64,000 nucleotides of DNA from CBDEFX01 sp965237635 (GTDB lineage Bacteria; Chloroflexota; Dehalococcoidia; Lucifugimonadales; CAUZJF01): the NCBI GenBank assembly GCA_965237635.1, contig CBDEFX010000002.1:372001-436000 (forward strand), in the 5' to 3' direction. The position numbers and the translations under genes are program-made. Numbering within the stretch: position 1 is the first letter of the stretch; the number at the start of each line of letters is the position of its first letter. Below, one piece after another: positions 36,125-44,290 of this stretch. The notes beneath the pieces are model-generated. The model made no database searches. It was not told where the DNA came from and worked only from the letters and a program-made list of their open reading frames with translations.

Positions 36125-36172
36125 TTAGCCTGCGTCGTAGATCGCTTCCTTCAGATACGACAGCATCCGCAC
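36125..36172 (-). pseudogene. PhyH C-terminal remnant
   Basis: The last 15 codons plus stop read RMLSYLKEAIYDAG, matching the MRMLSFLKEAVYDAR ending of the four PhyH proteins. Nothing else of the gene is left. It shows that the family once had a further member here. Confidence 0.6.
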
Positions 36173-36210
36173 AGCCGAAGTGACGACAGTTAGTCTAGAC
36201 TTCCGGGCGC

Positions 36211-37008
36211 CTACTCGCCCTCCTCGATCGTTATCGTTCTGATCGCGTCCCCAGGCGTGGTAGCCGTTAGAGGGTCTCGGGGCGAGATGCTGTTGACCAC
36301 GTCCATGCCCTTGATCACTCTTCCGAACACCGTATGACAGGAAACCCTGAAAGCCACGGTACCGATCTGCTCAGCCCCACCACAATCTCTTGGATCACCC
36401 TCTCGCGTGAAGCCGTCCAGACTGGGGGATGCCACCAAGGTTATGAAGAACTGGCTCCCGTTGGTGCCAATCGTCCTAGATAGCACTCCAGGCGCATCAT
36501 GCCACCTTTTCAGGCTGAACTCGTTGTCGAAGGTGTAGCCCGGCCCGCCCTGGCCGGTACCCGTGGGGTCGCCGCTATGGGCCTTTAAGCCGGGAATTAC
36601 CCGATGAAAGGTCACTCCATCGTAGTAGCCATCCCTCGCCAGGAAGACGAAGCTGTTTACGGTCACCGGCGCCTCTTGCGGGAACAGCTGCATAACGATC
36701 TCGTCGCCCTTCTCCATATGGATCGTTGCCTTGTAGTCCTTGTTCGGATTGATCGTCAAAGGGGGCGGGGCTGAGTACTGTTTGGGTTTCACGGAGGTCT
36801 CCGGTGCTTCGGGCGAGGGAGCCGTCGGCGCAGGCGTCGCGGCGGGAGTAGGCGAGGGTGTTGCAGCGGCTGGCCGTGCAGGGGGAGCCGGTGGGGGCTT
36901 CGGGGCTGGGATTGGCGTGGGCTCCTCCTCGACGCCACACGCGAGTACAAATAATATTACGGTGAAACATATGAAAGGCAGCGGATTGCGAAGGCTCATA
37001 GCCAGCAT
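36211..37008 (-). CDS. Cyclophilin-type peptidyl-prolyl isomerase lipoprotein
   Basis: 265 residues from ATG 37008 (ATG 36999 is also possible). A much longer open frame to 37275 exists but would bury the signal peptide. The signal PFICFTVILFVLAC has a lipobox. It is followed by a Pro/Ala/Thr linker (about 60 residues) and a cyclophilin domain with FHRVIPG, GPGYTFDNEF and GTNGSQFFIT. The family motif residues for proline isomerisation (Arg in FHRV, Phe/Gln in SQFF) are present. It would act on exported proteins at the outer face of the membrane. Confidence 0.88.
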   Translation of the reverse strand: MLAMSLRNPLPFICFTVILFVLACGVEEEPTPIPAPKPPPAPPARPAAATPSPTPAATPAPTAPSPEAPETSVKPKQYSAPPPLTINPNKDYKATIHMEKGDEIVMQLFPQEAPVTVNSFVFLARDGYYDGVTFHRVIPGLKAHSGDPTGTGQGGPGYTFDNEFSLKRWHDAPGVLSRTIGTNGSQFFITLVASPSLDGFTREGDPRDCGGAEQIGTVAFRVSCHTVFGRVIKGMDVVNSISPRDPLTATTPGDAIRTITIEEGE

Positions 37009-37195
37009 GGCCGTGTTTTGACTTACCTGTCTCAATTCCTCAATGGCCTCAGGCTTCGAGGGCAGCCCAAACGAGATGGCGACATCATAGGCCGTTCTTT
37101 GGATGCCGGTCAATCCCCGATATCTCCGACAGTAGACACGATTCCGGTCGTAACCCACGAACGTGCCGTTGGTGTTGCGATTCTGCTGCTTGTAA

Positions 37196-37645
37196 CGGGC
37201 CCGAACCGAGCTCCGCCTACTTGAAGATCTAGGTGTCGCGACCGTCTTCCCTGACACTCCCATTGCGGCAAGCATCGTCGAACACTCTACGACTCCAGAA
37301 GGTCTGCACAGCGCTGCCCTTCAACTACGGCAAGAGTTTGCTGAATTGAGAGCAAACATGAGCAAGCTCGAGGATGAGCTACTAAAAGACGACGTTACGC
37401 TGGATCAGAAGTCCAAGAAGTTGAATCACTTGGAGTCGCTGGCTCGCGAGTTGTGGCCGACTGAGGCGAACGGAATTCGGAAGGCTACGATTGAGCTGTC
37501 GGGTATCGTAGACGCGTTACCCGAGACATTGGCTGGAGGCGTTCTCGCGGAAGCCCCTGGACTCGCGAAATGGTTGATGGGTGTACCATTTGATCTGGTC
37601 ATGAGCCACCTTCGACGTCGAAAGATACGGCCGCGGTCAGGGTGA
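37196..37645 (+). CDS. Hypothetical protein, probably N-terminally truncated
   Basis: The frame is open from 37196 without an early start codon (RTELRLLEDLGVATVFPDTP, IAASIVEHSTTPEGLHSAAL). It continues through ATG 37346 or 37358 into a helical region (MSKLEDELLKDDVTLDQKSK, ANGIRKATIELSGIVDALPE), ending in a basic tail. A start at 37346 gives 99 residues. The protein-like upstream sequence suggests a larger gene that lost its head. No family recognised. Confidence 0.45.
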   Translation, partial: RARTELRLLEDLGVATVFPDTPIAASIVEHSTTPEGLHSAALQLRQEFAELRANMSKLEDELLKDDVTLDQKSKKLNHLESLARELWPTEANGIRKATIELSGIVDALPETLAGGVLAEAPGLAKWLMGVPFDLVMSHLRRRKIRPRSG

Positions 37646-37654
37646 GGGTTTGGG

Positions 37655-37935
37655 GTGGGTTCCTTGAGGAGGACTTCCCTGGTGCTCTCTGTGACCCTCT
37701 TGGTGGATCTGCCGGAACTGGAGACTGTCGGCCGAAGGCAGATCTCCAGCCTCGTCGACGTTGCTCCCCTCAACCGGGACAGCGGCACCCTCCGTGGTCG
37801 GCGCACCGTCTGGGGTGGACGGGCCCGAGTCCGAGCGGCGTTGTACATGGGCACATAGGCCGCGATAAGGCGCTGCTGACCATCCTCAACAGCATGCTCA
37901 AACACCGCACTCAATGGGGTCCACGACATATGCAA
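37655..37935 (+). pseudogene. IS110-family transposase remnant (C-terminal part)
   Basis: The reading LVDLPELETVGRRQISSLVD, VAPLNRDSGTLRGRRTVWGG and RARVRAALYMGT matches the C-terminal Transposase_20 domain of IS110/IS116. It stops at 37858, and after a deletion and frame change KALLTILNSMLKHRTQW supplies the typical ending. About 40 residues in between and the whole DEDD N-terminus are missing. Confidence 0.85.
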
Positions 37936-38035
37936 CCTACGGCACTACTCGTCGTAACTGAGGTATCCTCAAAAAGTGTGTAAACGGTCAGGCGGTGTAC
38001 CCTCTCTCTGAACAACACGGGCTCAAGGCGGTCAC

Positions 38036-39394
38036 GTCCCGTCAAGTGGTGTAAGAGTGCGTCATCCTGTTGATGTTGTTTAGGCGGCTGTCGCCTCCGC
38101 GAGATCGGCCTCTGGAGGAGCTTCGTTTAGGGTCAGCACGACAGGTGTGATGTATCGACGGCCAACGGCCCATTCGTCGTGCTGTTCAGCGAGGACGGGG
38201 CCAACCAGGCGACGCACGGCTGGTCGGTTAGGGAAGATGCCCACGACATCGGTGCGACGCCTGATCTCCTTGTTGAGACGCTCCAGGGGGTTGTTGGACC
38301 AGATCTTCTTCCAGTGGGCGACAGGGAAGCTGGAGAAGGCCAGGATATCGGGTCCAGCCTCGTCCAGTAGAGAGGCCACCTGAGGGAACCGGTCTCCGAG
38401 TTGATCGGTCACCCTATCGAGTTGGGCGTGTACCTCATCGGGGGAGGGTTGCTGGTAGATGGTGCGGACCATGGTGGCCATCCATGGTTGGACTCTTCTG
38501 GGTACCCGAGTGAGCAGGTTGGTCATGAAGTGGGTGCGGCACCGTTGCCAGCTGGCTCCGCCGAAGACTGCGGCGATGGCGCCGCGGAGTCCCTGATGAG
38601 CGTCCGATACCACCAGCTCCACCCCGCTGAGGCCCCTGGCGGACAGCGAGCGTAGGAAGGCCAGCCAGAAGGCGCCGTCTTCACTGGTACCCACGTCCAT
38701 CCCAATGATCTTCCGCTTGCCCTCGCCATTGACGGCCGTCGCCACCACCACGCTGACGTTGACGCTCCTACCGGCCTCTCTGACCTTCTGGATTGGTGCG
38801 TCCATCCACAGGTAGGGATATGGTCCACCGTCCAGCGGACGGCCCAGGAAGCCATCCACCACCACGTCCAGCTCCTGACAGATACGCGACACCTGGCTCT
38901 TGGAGATACCCTCACACCCCAGGGCCTTGACCAGGTCGTCCACCCGCCTTGTCGATACACCTTCCACGTAGGCCTGCTGAATGACCGCCAGCAGAGCTCG
39001 CTCGCTGCGACGCCGTGGCTCCAGCAGGCTCGGGAAGTAGCTCCCCTCTCGAAGCTTCGGGATGTGCAGCTCCATAGTCCCCACCCGGGTATCCCACGCC
39101 CGGGACCGATACCCGTTGCGCTGGGTCACCCGCTCAGGGCTGCGTTCTCCATACTCAGCATCGATCCTCGATGACACCTCCGCATCCATGATCCCCTCTA
39201 CCAGCACTCTCAGTGCCTCCCGTAGGAAGTCCACGTCACCGTCCATTCCCCCCCTGCGCAATAGCTCCAGCAGGTTCATCCTTTCCTTGACCACTGTTGT
39301 CCTCCTTTCTCGAGCTTTCTTCTTTGCCCGCTAAGGATGACGCGGTGGTCTCTCTTTCTCCAGACCCTCTCCCTCTTACACCACTTCCTGGGAC
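38036..39394 (-). mobile_element. IS256-family insertion sequence
   Basis: About 1.36 kb with imperfect terminal repeats: left GTCCCGTCAAGTGGTGTAAG, right end complemented GTCCCAGGAAGTGGTGTAAG. One minus-strand transposase fills it. No matching 8-9 bp target repeat is seen outside, so it may have been rearranged at one side. Confidence 0.8.
38080..39294 (-). CDS. IS256-family (mutator-type) transposase
   Basis: 404 residues, full length for the family. DDE residues are in LWMDAPIQKV, LVVSDAHQGLRGAI and the SNNPLERLNKEIRRRTDVVG region with the catalytic Glu. The helical insertion with C..H (WQRCRTHFMTNLL) is present. It appears intact and likely active. Confidence 0.92.
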   Translation of the reverse strand: MVKERMNLLELLRRGGMDGDVDFLREALRVLVEGIMDAEVSSRIDAEYGERSPERVTQRNGYRSRAWDTRVGTMELHIPKLREGSYFPSLLEPRRRSERALLAVIQQAYVEGVSTRRVDDLVKALGCEGISKSQVSRICQELDVVVDGFLGRPLDGGPYPYLWMDAPIQKVREAGRSVNVSVVVATAVNGEGKRKIIGMDVGTSEDGAFWLAFLRSLSARGLSGVELVVSDAHQGLRGAIAAVFGGASWQRCRTHFMTNLLTRVPRRVQPWMATMVRTIYQQPSPDEVHAQLDRVTDQLGDRFPQVASLLDEAGPDILAFSSFPVAHWKKIWSNNPLERLNKEIRRRTDVVGIFPNRPAVRRLVGPVLAEQHDEWAVGRRYITPVVLTLNEAPPEADLAEATAA

Positions 39395-39431
39395 TCTACT
39401 CTCAAGGCCCAAGAGAGGAGATAGACCGCCC

Positions 39432-40182
39432 ATGAGGAAGGAAAGTACTGAGAGTAGGTCGGAGTCAAGGCCGGAGTGGGAGCAGTTGGAGGATTGGGTG
39501 CGAAGCCAGGTCCAGAGGCTGATCCAGGAGTTGCTGGAGGAGGAGGTGACGGAGTTTCTGGGAAGGGCGAAGTCGGCGCTCAGATCCGACTCGGACTCAG
39601 ATACCGGCTATCGGAACGGATACGGCAGAGCCCGGAGGCTTACGCTGAGTTCGGGAACGATACAGCTGAGGCGGCCGCGAGTCCGCGATACCGAGGAGCA
39701 GTTCGAGAGCCGGCTGCTGCCGCTGTTCGTCAACAGGACCAGGAAGGTTGCTGAGTTGATCCCCGAGCTGTACTTGCACGGTCTATCCGAAGGCGACTTC
39801 GATCTGGCTTTGCGGGGGCTGCTGGGAGAGGACGCACCGGTATCGGCGAGCACGGTGGCCCGGTTGAAGTCCAAGTGGAACGATGAGCTTGCCCAATGGC
39901 GCAGCCGGCCCCTGGATGACCTCGAAGTGGTGTACATGTGGGTGGATGGAGTCTACGTCAAGGCTGGTCTTGAGAAGGAGAAGGCGGCGGTACTGGTGGT
40001 GATGGCGGCCTTGAGCGACGGGAGCAAGGTGGTGGTGAGCGCTATTCCCGGATACAGGGAGTCCACAGAGAACTGGTCCGAGGTGCTCAGGGACATCAAG
40101 CGCCGGGGCTTGAGCTGCCCGAGGCTGGTGGTTGGAGACGGACACCTGGGCATCTGGGGAGCTCTGCGCAACGTCTATCTAA
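39432..40182 (+). pseudogene. Second IS256-family transposase, 3' end replaced by IS3
   Basis: Starts at ATG 39432 (AGAGGAG upstream). The frame is continuous through a different IS256-type sequence (DTGYRNGYGRARRLTLSSGT, YMWVDGVYVKAGLEKEKAAV with the first Asp, LVVGDGHLGIWGALRNVY with the second Asp). The IS3 left end at 40183 cuts it, leaving about 250 of roughly 400 residues. The Glu-containing C-terminus is missing and not found on the other side of the IS3. Confidence 0.85.
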
Positions 40183-40196
40183 GGTGGACCCCATTA

Positions 40197-41132
40197 TTAA
40201 GACAGCACGAGGGCTAAATTAAGAGAGTCTCCCACCCCTGCGCTAGGTTTCACCAAGCCCGATGGCAGCCCTGCTTCTTCAGCTGCTGCTCCCCTTTCTT
40301 CCTGGCCATGTTGGTACACCTCTGCTGGGGTCCGGTAGCCCAAAGCCTGGTGAGGCCTCTGCCGGTTGTAGAACTCCAGGTAGGCATTGATCCCAGTTCG
40401 GGCCTCGGCGACGGTCTGGTAAGCTTTCAGATACACCTCCTCGTACTTGATGCTCCGCCACAGCCGCTCCACGAAGATGTTGTCCAGGTACCTACCCTTA
40501 CCATCCATGCTGACCTGGACCCTCTGCTCCTGCAACGTCTGGGTAAAGGCCTCACTGGTGAACTGACTCCCCTGGTCGGTGTTGAATATCTCCGGTCGTC
40601 CCTTACCCAGGGCTTCCTCCAACGCCGCCACGCAGAAGCTGGTGTCCATGGTGTTGGAGAGCTTCCAGGCCAGCACGTGCCGGCTGTGCCAGTCCATGAT
40701 GGCCACCAGGTACAGGAAGCCCTTCGGCATGGGGATGTAGGTGATGTCCGCGGCCCAGACCTGGTCGACCCGATTAACCTCCACTCCCTTCAGCAGATAG
40801 GGAAAGATCCGGTGTCCCGGCGCTGGTTTGCTGGTGTTGGGACGCCGGTAGATGGCTTCCAGACCCATCAACCGCATCAGCCTTCGAACCCTTTTTCGGC
40901 TCACCAGATAGCCCTGTTGCAGCAGCCAGGCCTTCATCTTCCTGGAGCCGTAGAAGGGGGTCTTCAAATACTGACGGTCCATCAGGGCCATCAACTCCAG
41001 GTCTTCTGCCCTGGTCGGTACCGACCGGTAGTACACCGAGGCCCGGCTGACGTCCAGCAGGATACATTGACGCACCAAAGACAGCTGCTGGTGGTCTCGG
41101 TCTATCATGGCTCGCCGTATGCTGCGACTCAT
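40197..41132 (-). CDS. IS3-family transposase OrfB
   Basis: 311 residues: HTH_21-like start (RASVYYRSVPTRAEDLELMA), then the rve integrase core with DDE residues in VWAADITYIPMP, IFNTDQGSQFTSEAF and YLDNIFVERLWRSIKYEEVY. The closing motif is NRQRPHQALGYRTPAEVY. It overlaps orfA by 4 nt (ATGA), with a run of six T just upstream (minus strand) that could serve a programmed frameshift. It reads into the terminal repeat at its end. Confidence 0.92.
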   Translation of the reverse strand: MSRSIRRAMIDRDHQQLSLVRQCILLDVSRASVYYRSVPTRAEDLELMALMDRQYLKTPFYGSRKMKAWLLQQGYLVSRKRVRRLMRLMGLEAIYRRPNTSKPAPGHRIFPYLLKGVEVNRVDQVWAADITYIPMPKGFLYLVAIMDWHSRHVLAWKLSNTMDTSFCVAALEEALGKGRPEIFNTDQGSQFTSEAFTQTLQEQRVQVSMDGKGRYLDNIFVERLWRSIKYEEVYLKAYQTVAEARTGINAYLEFYNRQRPHQALGYRTPAEVYQHGQEERGAAAEEAGLPSGLVKPSAGVGDSLNLALVLS

Positions 41133-41428
41133 AGACCGGACCTTTCCGACAAAAAATCGCGTTCCACCTTCAGCTGGCCGATGTGCCGGTAGAGGTGGTT
41201 AATCTGAGCTTCCTTGGCTTTCTCCTGGGATTTCTGATTGGTGGCAAATAGCTCCGGGGCTCCTTCCGCCAGGGCCCTTTTCCAGGCGTGAATCTGACTG
41301 GGATGAACCTCAAATCGGCTGGCCAGCTGGGCGATGGTCTCTTCCCCCGCAAGGGCGGCCAAGGCCACCTTGGCCTTGAACGCCGGACTGTGCTTATTCC
41401 TCGTCTGCTTCATGTCCTGCTCCTCCAC
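41129..41428 (-). CDS. IS3-family transposase OrfA
   Basis: 99 residues with the OrfA helix-turn-helix (RNKHSPAFKAKVALAALAGE, VHPSQIHAWKRALAE) and a leucine-zipper-like end (NHLYRHIGQLKVERDFL). It provides DNA binding for the OrfAB fusion transposase. Confidence 0.9.
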   Translation of the reverse strand: MEEQDMKQTRNKHSPAFKAKVALAALAGEETIAQLASRFEVHPSQIHAWKRALAEGAPELFATNQKSQEKAKEAQINHLYRHIGQLKVERDFLSERSGL

Positions 41429-41472
41429 GTCGGTTAGTTGCCGGTTATTTTAGGAGCTGGACTCTCTCTTAG

Positions 41473-43175
41473 CCCGAATCCACCGAAGGACACCGATGGA
41501 CGGCGTGAGGACAGCGGAAGGGGGTGGGTGAGGGAGCTACAGGGGAGATGGCCTGGGGTTGGGGTAGATGGGAGGCTGGCGGACGGTCTTCAGTCGCCGC
41601 ACAGGGCCCCTAAGGCCCTATGCAGGAGTTGCGATGCGCGGGAATGGCGAGAGGATACGCAGCAGGGGACTCTCGCGACCGGGGTGGCGCGAGATTGCGG
41701 GGACGTTGAGTCAGTTGCAGGCTGGCCGTCAGGCCGGGAACGGAATGGCTTGCAGCCGGGCCAAGGCGCGACTGAACTGGGTTTCCCAAGGCCAGCGCCG
41801 GGGGAGATGCAAAGTGAGGCGGCGCGCCGAGCGGGTGATCCGTCCCACCAGAGCGAAGACCCGCCGCCTGAGGGTCTTGGTGATCACGGTCCGCTCGCCC
41901 AGACCAATCCGCGCCGTCCAGCGGGCGAGGTTATGCGCCATCACCTGGACCGCCAGCCAGGCGCCGTTGGCGGCGAAGCGCGCCGACGGCATGTGGTTCA
42001 GCCCGACGCCGTACTTGAGGTCGCGTATGGCGTTTTCGACCTCGGCGTGGCGGCGATGATCGGCCTCCAGTTCCAGCGTCTCCCCATCGCGGTCGGTGAT
42101 GAAGGCGTGATAGCTGTATCTGGCGAAGAGGGCGAGCTGGGAACCGGGCGTCGGCTTCACCCGCCGGACAATGAGCCGCACCGGCGCGGCGTCCGGCTTG
42201 GTCTGGAACGGGGTGTAAGTCGTCTCGGCAACATCGGCGGCGCCGTCCATCCAGTAGGGAATGGGAGTCCAGTCCTCCTCTGGTATCGCCTCGATCAGGT
42301 CCCGCAGGCTGGCGTGCTGGCGGATGGTGATAGAGAAGCGGACATCCATTTCCCGGCAGGCGGCAACGACAGTGTGGGCGTAGAAGCCGCTGTCGGCCCG
42401 CACCGTGAGTTGTCCCCTGGCCCCGCCGTAGCGCACCCGCCCCACCGTCTCACGCAAGAAGTGGGCGGCGCCACGGGCGGTGTTGGCCCGGCCCTCGCGC
42501 AGCCGGGACATCAGCACCTCGCCGGTGCCGGCGGCAATGGCCAGCAGCGGGTGATAGCCGCGGGCGCCGGTATAGCCGTGGTGGCGCGCTCCCTCCTTGG
42601 CCAGTCCATAGGTCTCGCAGATGGTCGAGTCCAGGTCGATGGTCAGGGGCGAGTCGCCGGGTCCGGCCCCAGCGGCCCAGGCCCGGGCCAACAACTGGCG
42701 GCTCACGCGGTCGAGTTGACGGACATGCCCCCACCGGAAGCTGCGCAGGAAGGTCCCCAGGGTGGATGGCGCCTTGACCACGCAGCCTAGAACACCGACC
42801 GTCCCACCAGCGCGCAGCGCATCGGCGTCGTCGATGCAGTCGCCGCCTGCCAGCGCGGAAGCGACCAGCGTCAGCATCTTGTCCCCAGTGTTCGCCCGTC
42901 CCGGCGCGCCGCCCAGGTCAAGGTGATGGTCGACGAGTTCTCGCAGGCCCAGGTGCCGGGCTAGGGTGGCCGGCAGGAGCAGGCCGGCATTGGCCACCAG
43001 GCGATGGTCGTCAAAGAGGATGCGGATACGGTCGGGTTTGTTCTGTGGCAGCATCTATTGGGTGCTCCTTGTTTCCGGGCGGGTTTCTGTTCCAAAACCA
43101 TTATCCCAGATTTAGAGGAGCACCCGCTGGCTTCTTCAAGGGCTGTCCCCAAGGCCGTCCTTCGGTGGATTCGGG
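41473..43175 (-). mobile_element. IS1380-family insertion sequence, copy C (divergent), nested in IS3
   Basis: 1703 bp with the same CCCGAATCCACCGAAGGA ends and target repeat CTTAG (41468-41472, 43176-43180). The internal sequence differs from the other copies at many positions, so it is a distinct isoform. It sits between IS3 orfA and the IS3 right end. Confidence 0.93.
41729..43054 (-). CDS. IS1380-family transposase (copy C, divergent isoform)
   Basis: 441 residues, same length and catalytic residues (IDLDSTICE, VRADSGFYAH, HAEVENAIRDLK) as copies A, B, D and E, but clearly diverged (MLPQNKPDRIRILFDDHRLV at the start, VLGCVVKAPS inside). No frameshift is seen. Confidence 0.92.
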   Translation of the reverse strand: MLPQNKPDRIRILFDDHRLVANAGLLLPATLARHLGLRELVDHHLDLGGAPGRANTGDKMLTLVASALAGGDCIDDADALRAGGTVGVLGCVVKAPSTLGTFLRSFRWGHVRQLDRVSRQLLARAWAAGAGPGDSPLTIDLDSTICETYGLAKEGARHHGYTGARGYHPLLAIAAGTGEVLMSRLREGRANTARGAAHFLRETVGRVRYGGARGQLTVRADSGFYAHTVVAACREMDVRFSITIRQHASLRDLIEAIPEEDWTPIPYWMDGAADVAETTYTPFQTKPDAAPVRLIVRRVKPTPGSQLALFARYSYHAFITDRDGETLELEADHRRHAEVENAIRDLKYGVGLNHMPSARFAANGAWLAVQVMAHNLARWTARIGLGERTVITKTLRRRVFALVGRITRSARRLTLHLPRRWPWETQFSRALARLQAIPFPA

Positions 43176-43242
43176 CTTAGCCAGTTGTCTAGTTTTTGGG
43201 TACCACCTCAGTGGGCATTTTTGGTTCTCCTCTTCACCAGTG

Positions 43243-43425
43243 ATGATTGCCAAGAACGTCCATTCCGTAGCTGTCGGATCACTGCAACAGATAAGAAACG
43301 CCACTGCCAAACCGGGCGTCTATGCCTACCGGGGTCAGTCTAGGGCAGAGTGGCCCTTGCATTCGGCAGCTACTCGCCGTCTGACTAAGAGACTGGGGGA
43401 CAATGCCTTGACTGCCACAGGCTGA
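43243..43425 (+). pseudogene. FRG-domain protein, N-terminal fragment
   Basis: From ATG 43243 the reading gives KPGVYAYRGQSRAEWPLHSA followed by ATRRL, the F/YRGQ...W.L.PS..R core of FRG domains, then stops at a TGA. The same frame continues after the stop with a helical sequence (RLSWWVREALERELQSGAG), so one nonsense change may have broken a longer protein. FRG proteins are frequent in defence neighbourhoods. It is convergent with the restriction operon. Confidence 0.55.
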
Positions 43426-43561
43426 AGGCTGTCCTGGTGGGTGCGGGAGGCGTTGGAGCGGGAGCTACAGTCGGGTGCAGGCTCGGCTGCGGCCCGGCAA
43501 CGGAAGCGCAACGACTCCCTGGAGGGTCGCATTGAGGGTGGGAAGGGAAGCTCCGAAGCGG

Positions 43562-44290
43562 TCACAGGGGAAGCGTCCGCCCTGCCTCCCGCAGGTGTCG
43601 GCGACGCTGCTGCGCATCCGGCATCGCCTTGGCCACCAGGCCCCAGAAGTCCGTCGAGTGGTTCTGATGGGTCAGGTGCGCCAACTCGTGGACGACGACG
43701 TATTCGATGAGGGCCTGCTCCAGCATCATGGTGCGCCAGTTGAAGCGCAGCGTGCCGTCGGGCGCGCAGCTGCCCCAGCGTTGGCGCTGGTCGCGGACGA
43801 GTATCTGCGACTTCTCTCCGCGACCGAGCCGGGGCCACCAAAGGTCAACAGCGTTCGGCAGCCGCTCGGCAGCCCGGTCCCGATACCATCCGACGACTGC
43901 ACGGCGAATCGGCTCGTAGCGTTCGAGGCCGCTCAGGGTCTTCGGTACTGTGACTCGGAAGCGCCAGTGGTCGAAGCGTACCATAGGCGAACGTATGTCC
44001 GCGGTATCGACGATCATGCGGACGTTGCGCCCCGAGTACGGCAGGGTCTCGCCGCTGACGAAGCGCTTCGGCGCGGCTTCCAGCATCTCCCCAGACGCAT
44101 GGCTGAGGATCCAGGGCGCCCGCTTGCGAACGATGGCCCGTAGCTCGCTGTCCGGCGTCGTCATGGGTGCAGCAACCTGCACACCGCCACCGTCCGTCGT
44201 GATCTGGACCGTCTTCTTACGCCGTTCGCTGCGACGCACCTCGTAGTCTATGGCCGTGTTGCCGAAGCGGATACGGCCCCGTTCGTTCAC
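43562..44290 (-). CDS. YgjP/DUF45-type zinc metallopeptidase
   Basis: 242 residues with the zinc-binding HELAH motif (EYVVVHELAHLTHQNHSTDF), the preceding RWGSCAPDGTLRFNWRTMML block typical of the YgjP-like M48-related family and a third ligand region (FWGLVAKAMPD). It is coupled to hsdR by a 4-nt overlap (44287-44290) as the last gene of the operon. YgjP-type genes are often found next to type I restriction genes; the role there is unknown, perhaps controlling the nuclease subunit. Confidence 0.85.
   Translation of the reverse strand: MNERGRIRFGNTAIDYEVRRSERRKKTVQITTDGGGVQVAAPMTTPDSELRAIVRKRAPWILSHASGEMLEAAPKRFVSGETLPYSGRNVRMIVDTADIRSPMVRFDHWRFRVTVPKTLSGLERYEPIRRAVVGWYRDRAAERLPNAVDLWWPRLGRGEKSQILVRDQRQRWGSCAPDGTLRFNWRTMMLEQALIEYVVVHELAHLTHQNHSTDFWGLVAKAMPDAQQRRRHLREAGRTLPL

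Larger units (their letters stand above)
40183..43207 (-). mobile_element. IS3-family element carrying a nested IS1380 copy
   Basis: Left end GGTGGACCCCATTATTAAGA; right end complemented GGTGGTACCCAAAAACTAGA. When IS1380 copy C (41473-43175) and one CTTAG are removed, about 1.32 kb remain, a normal IS3 size. orfA and orfB are on the minus strand. Flanks do not show a shared 3-bp repeat, and the sequence right of it is unrelated to the IS256 gene on the left. Confidence 0.8.

Noticed and set aside
36211..37275. 354-codon version of the cyclophilin lipoprotein
   Set aside because: It would place about 90 residues before a clear lipoprotein signal peptide. The start at 37008 or 36999 is far more likely.
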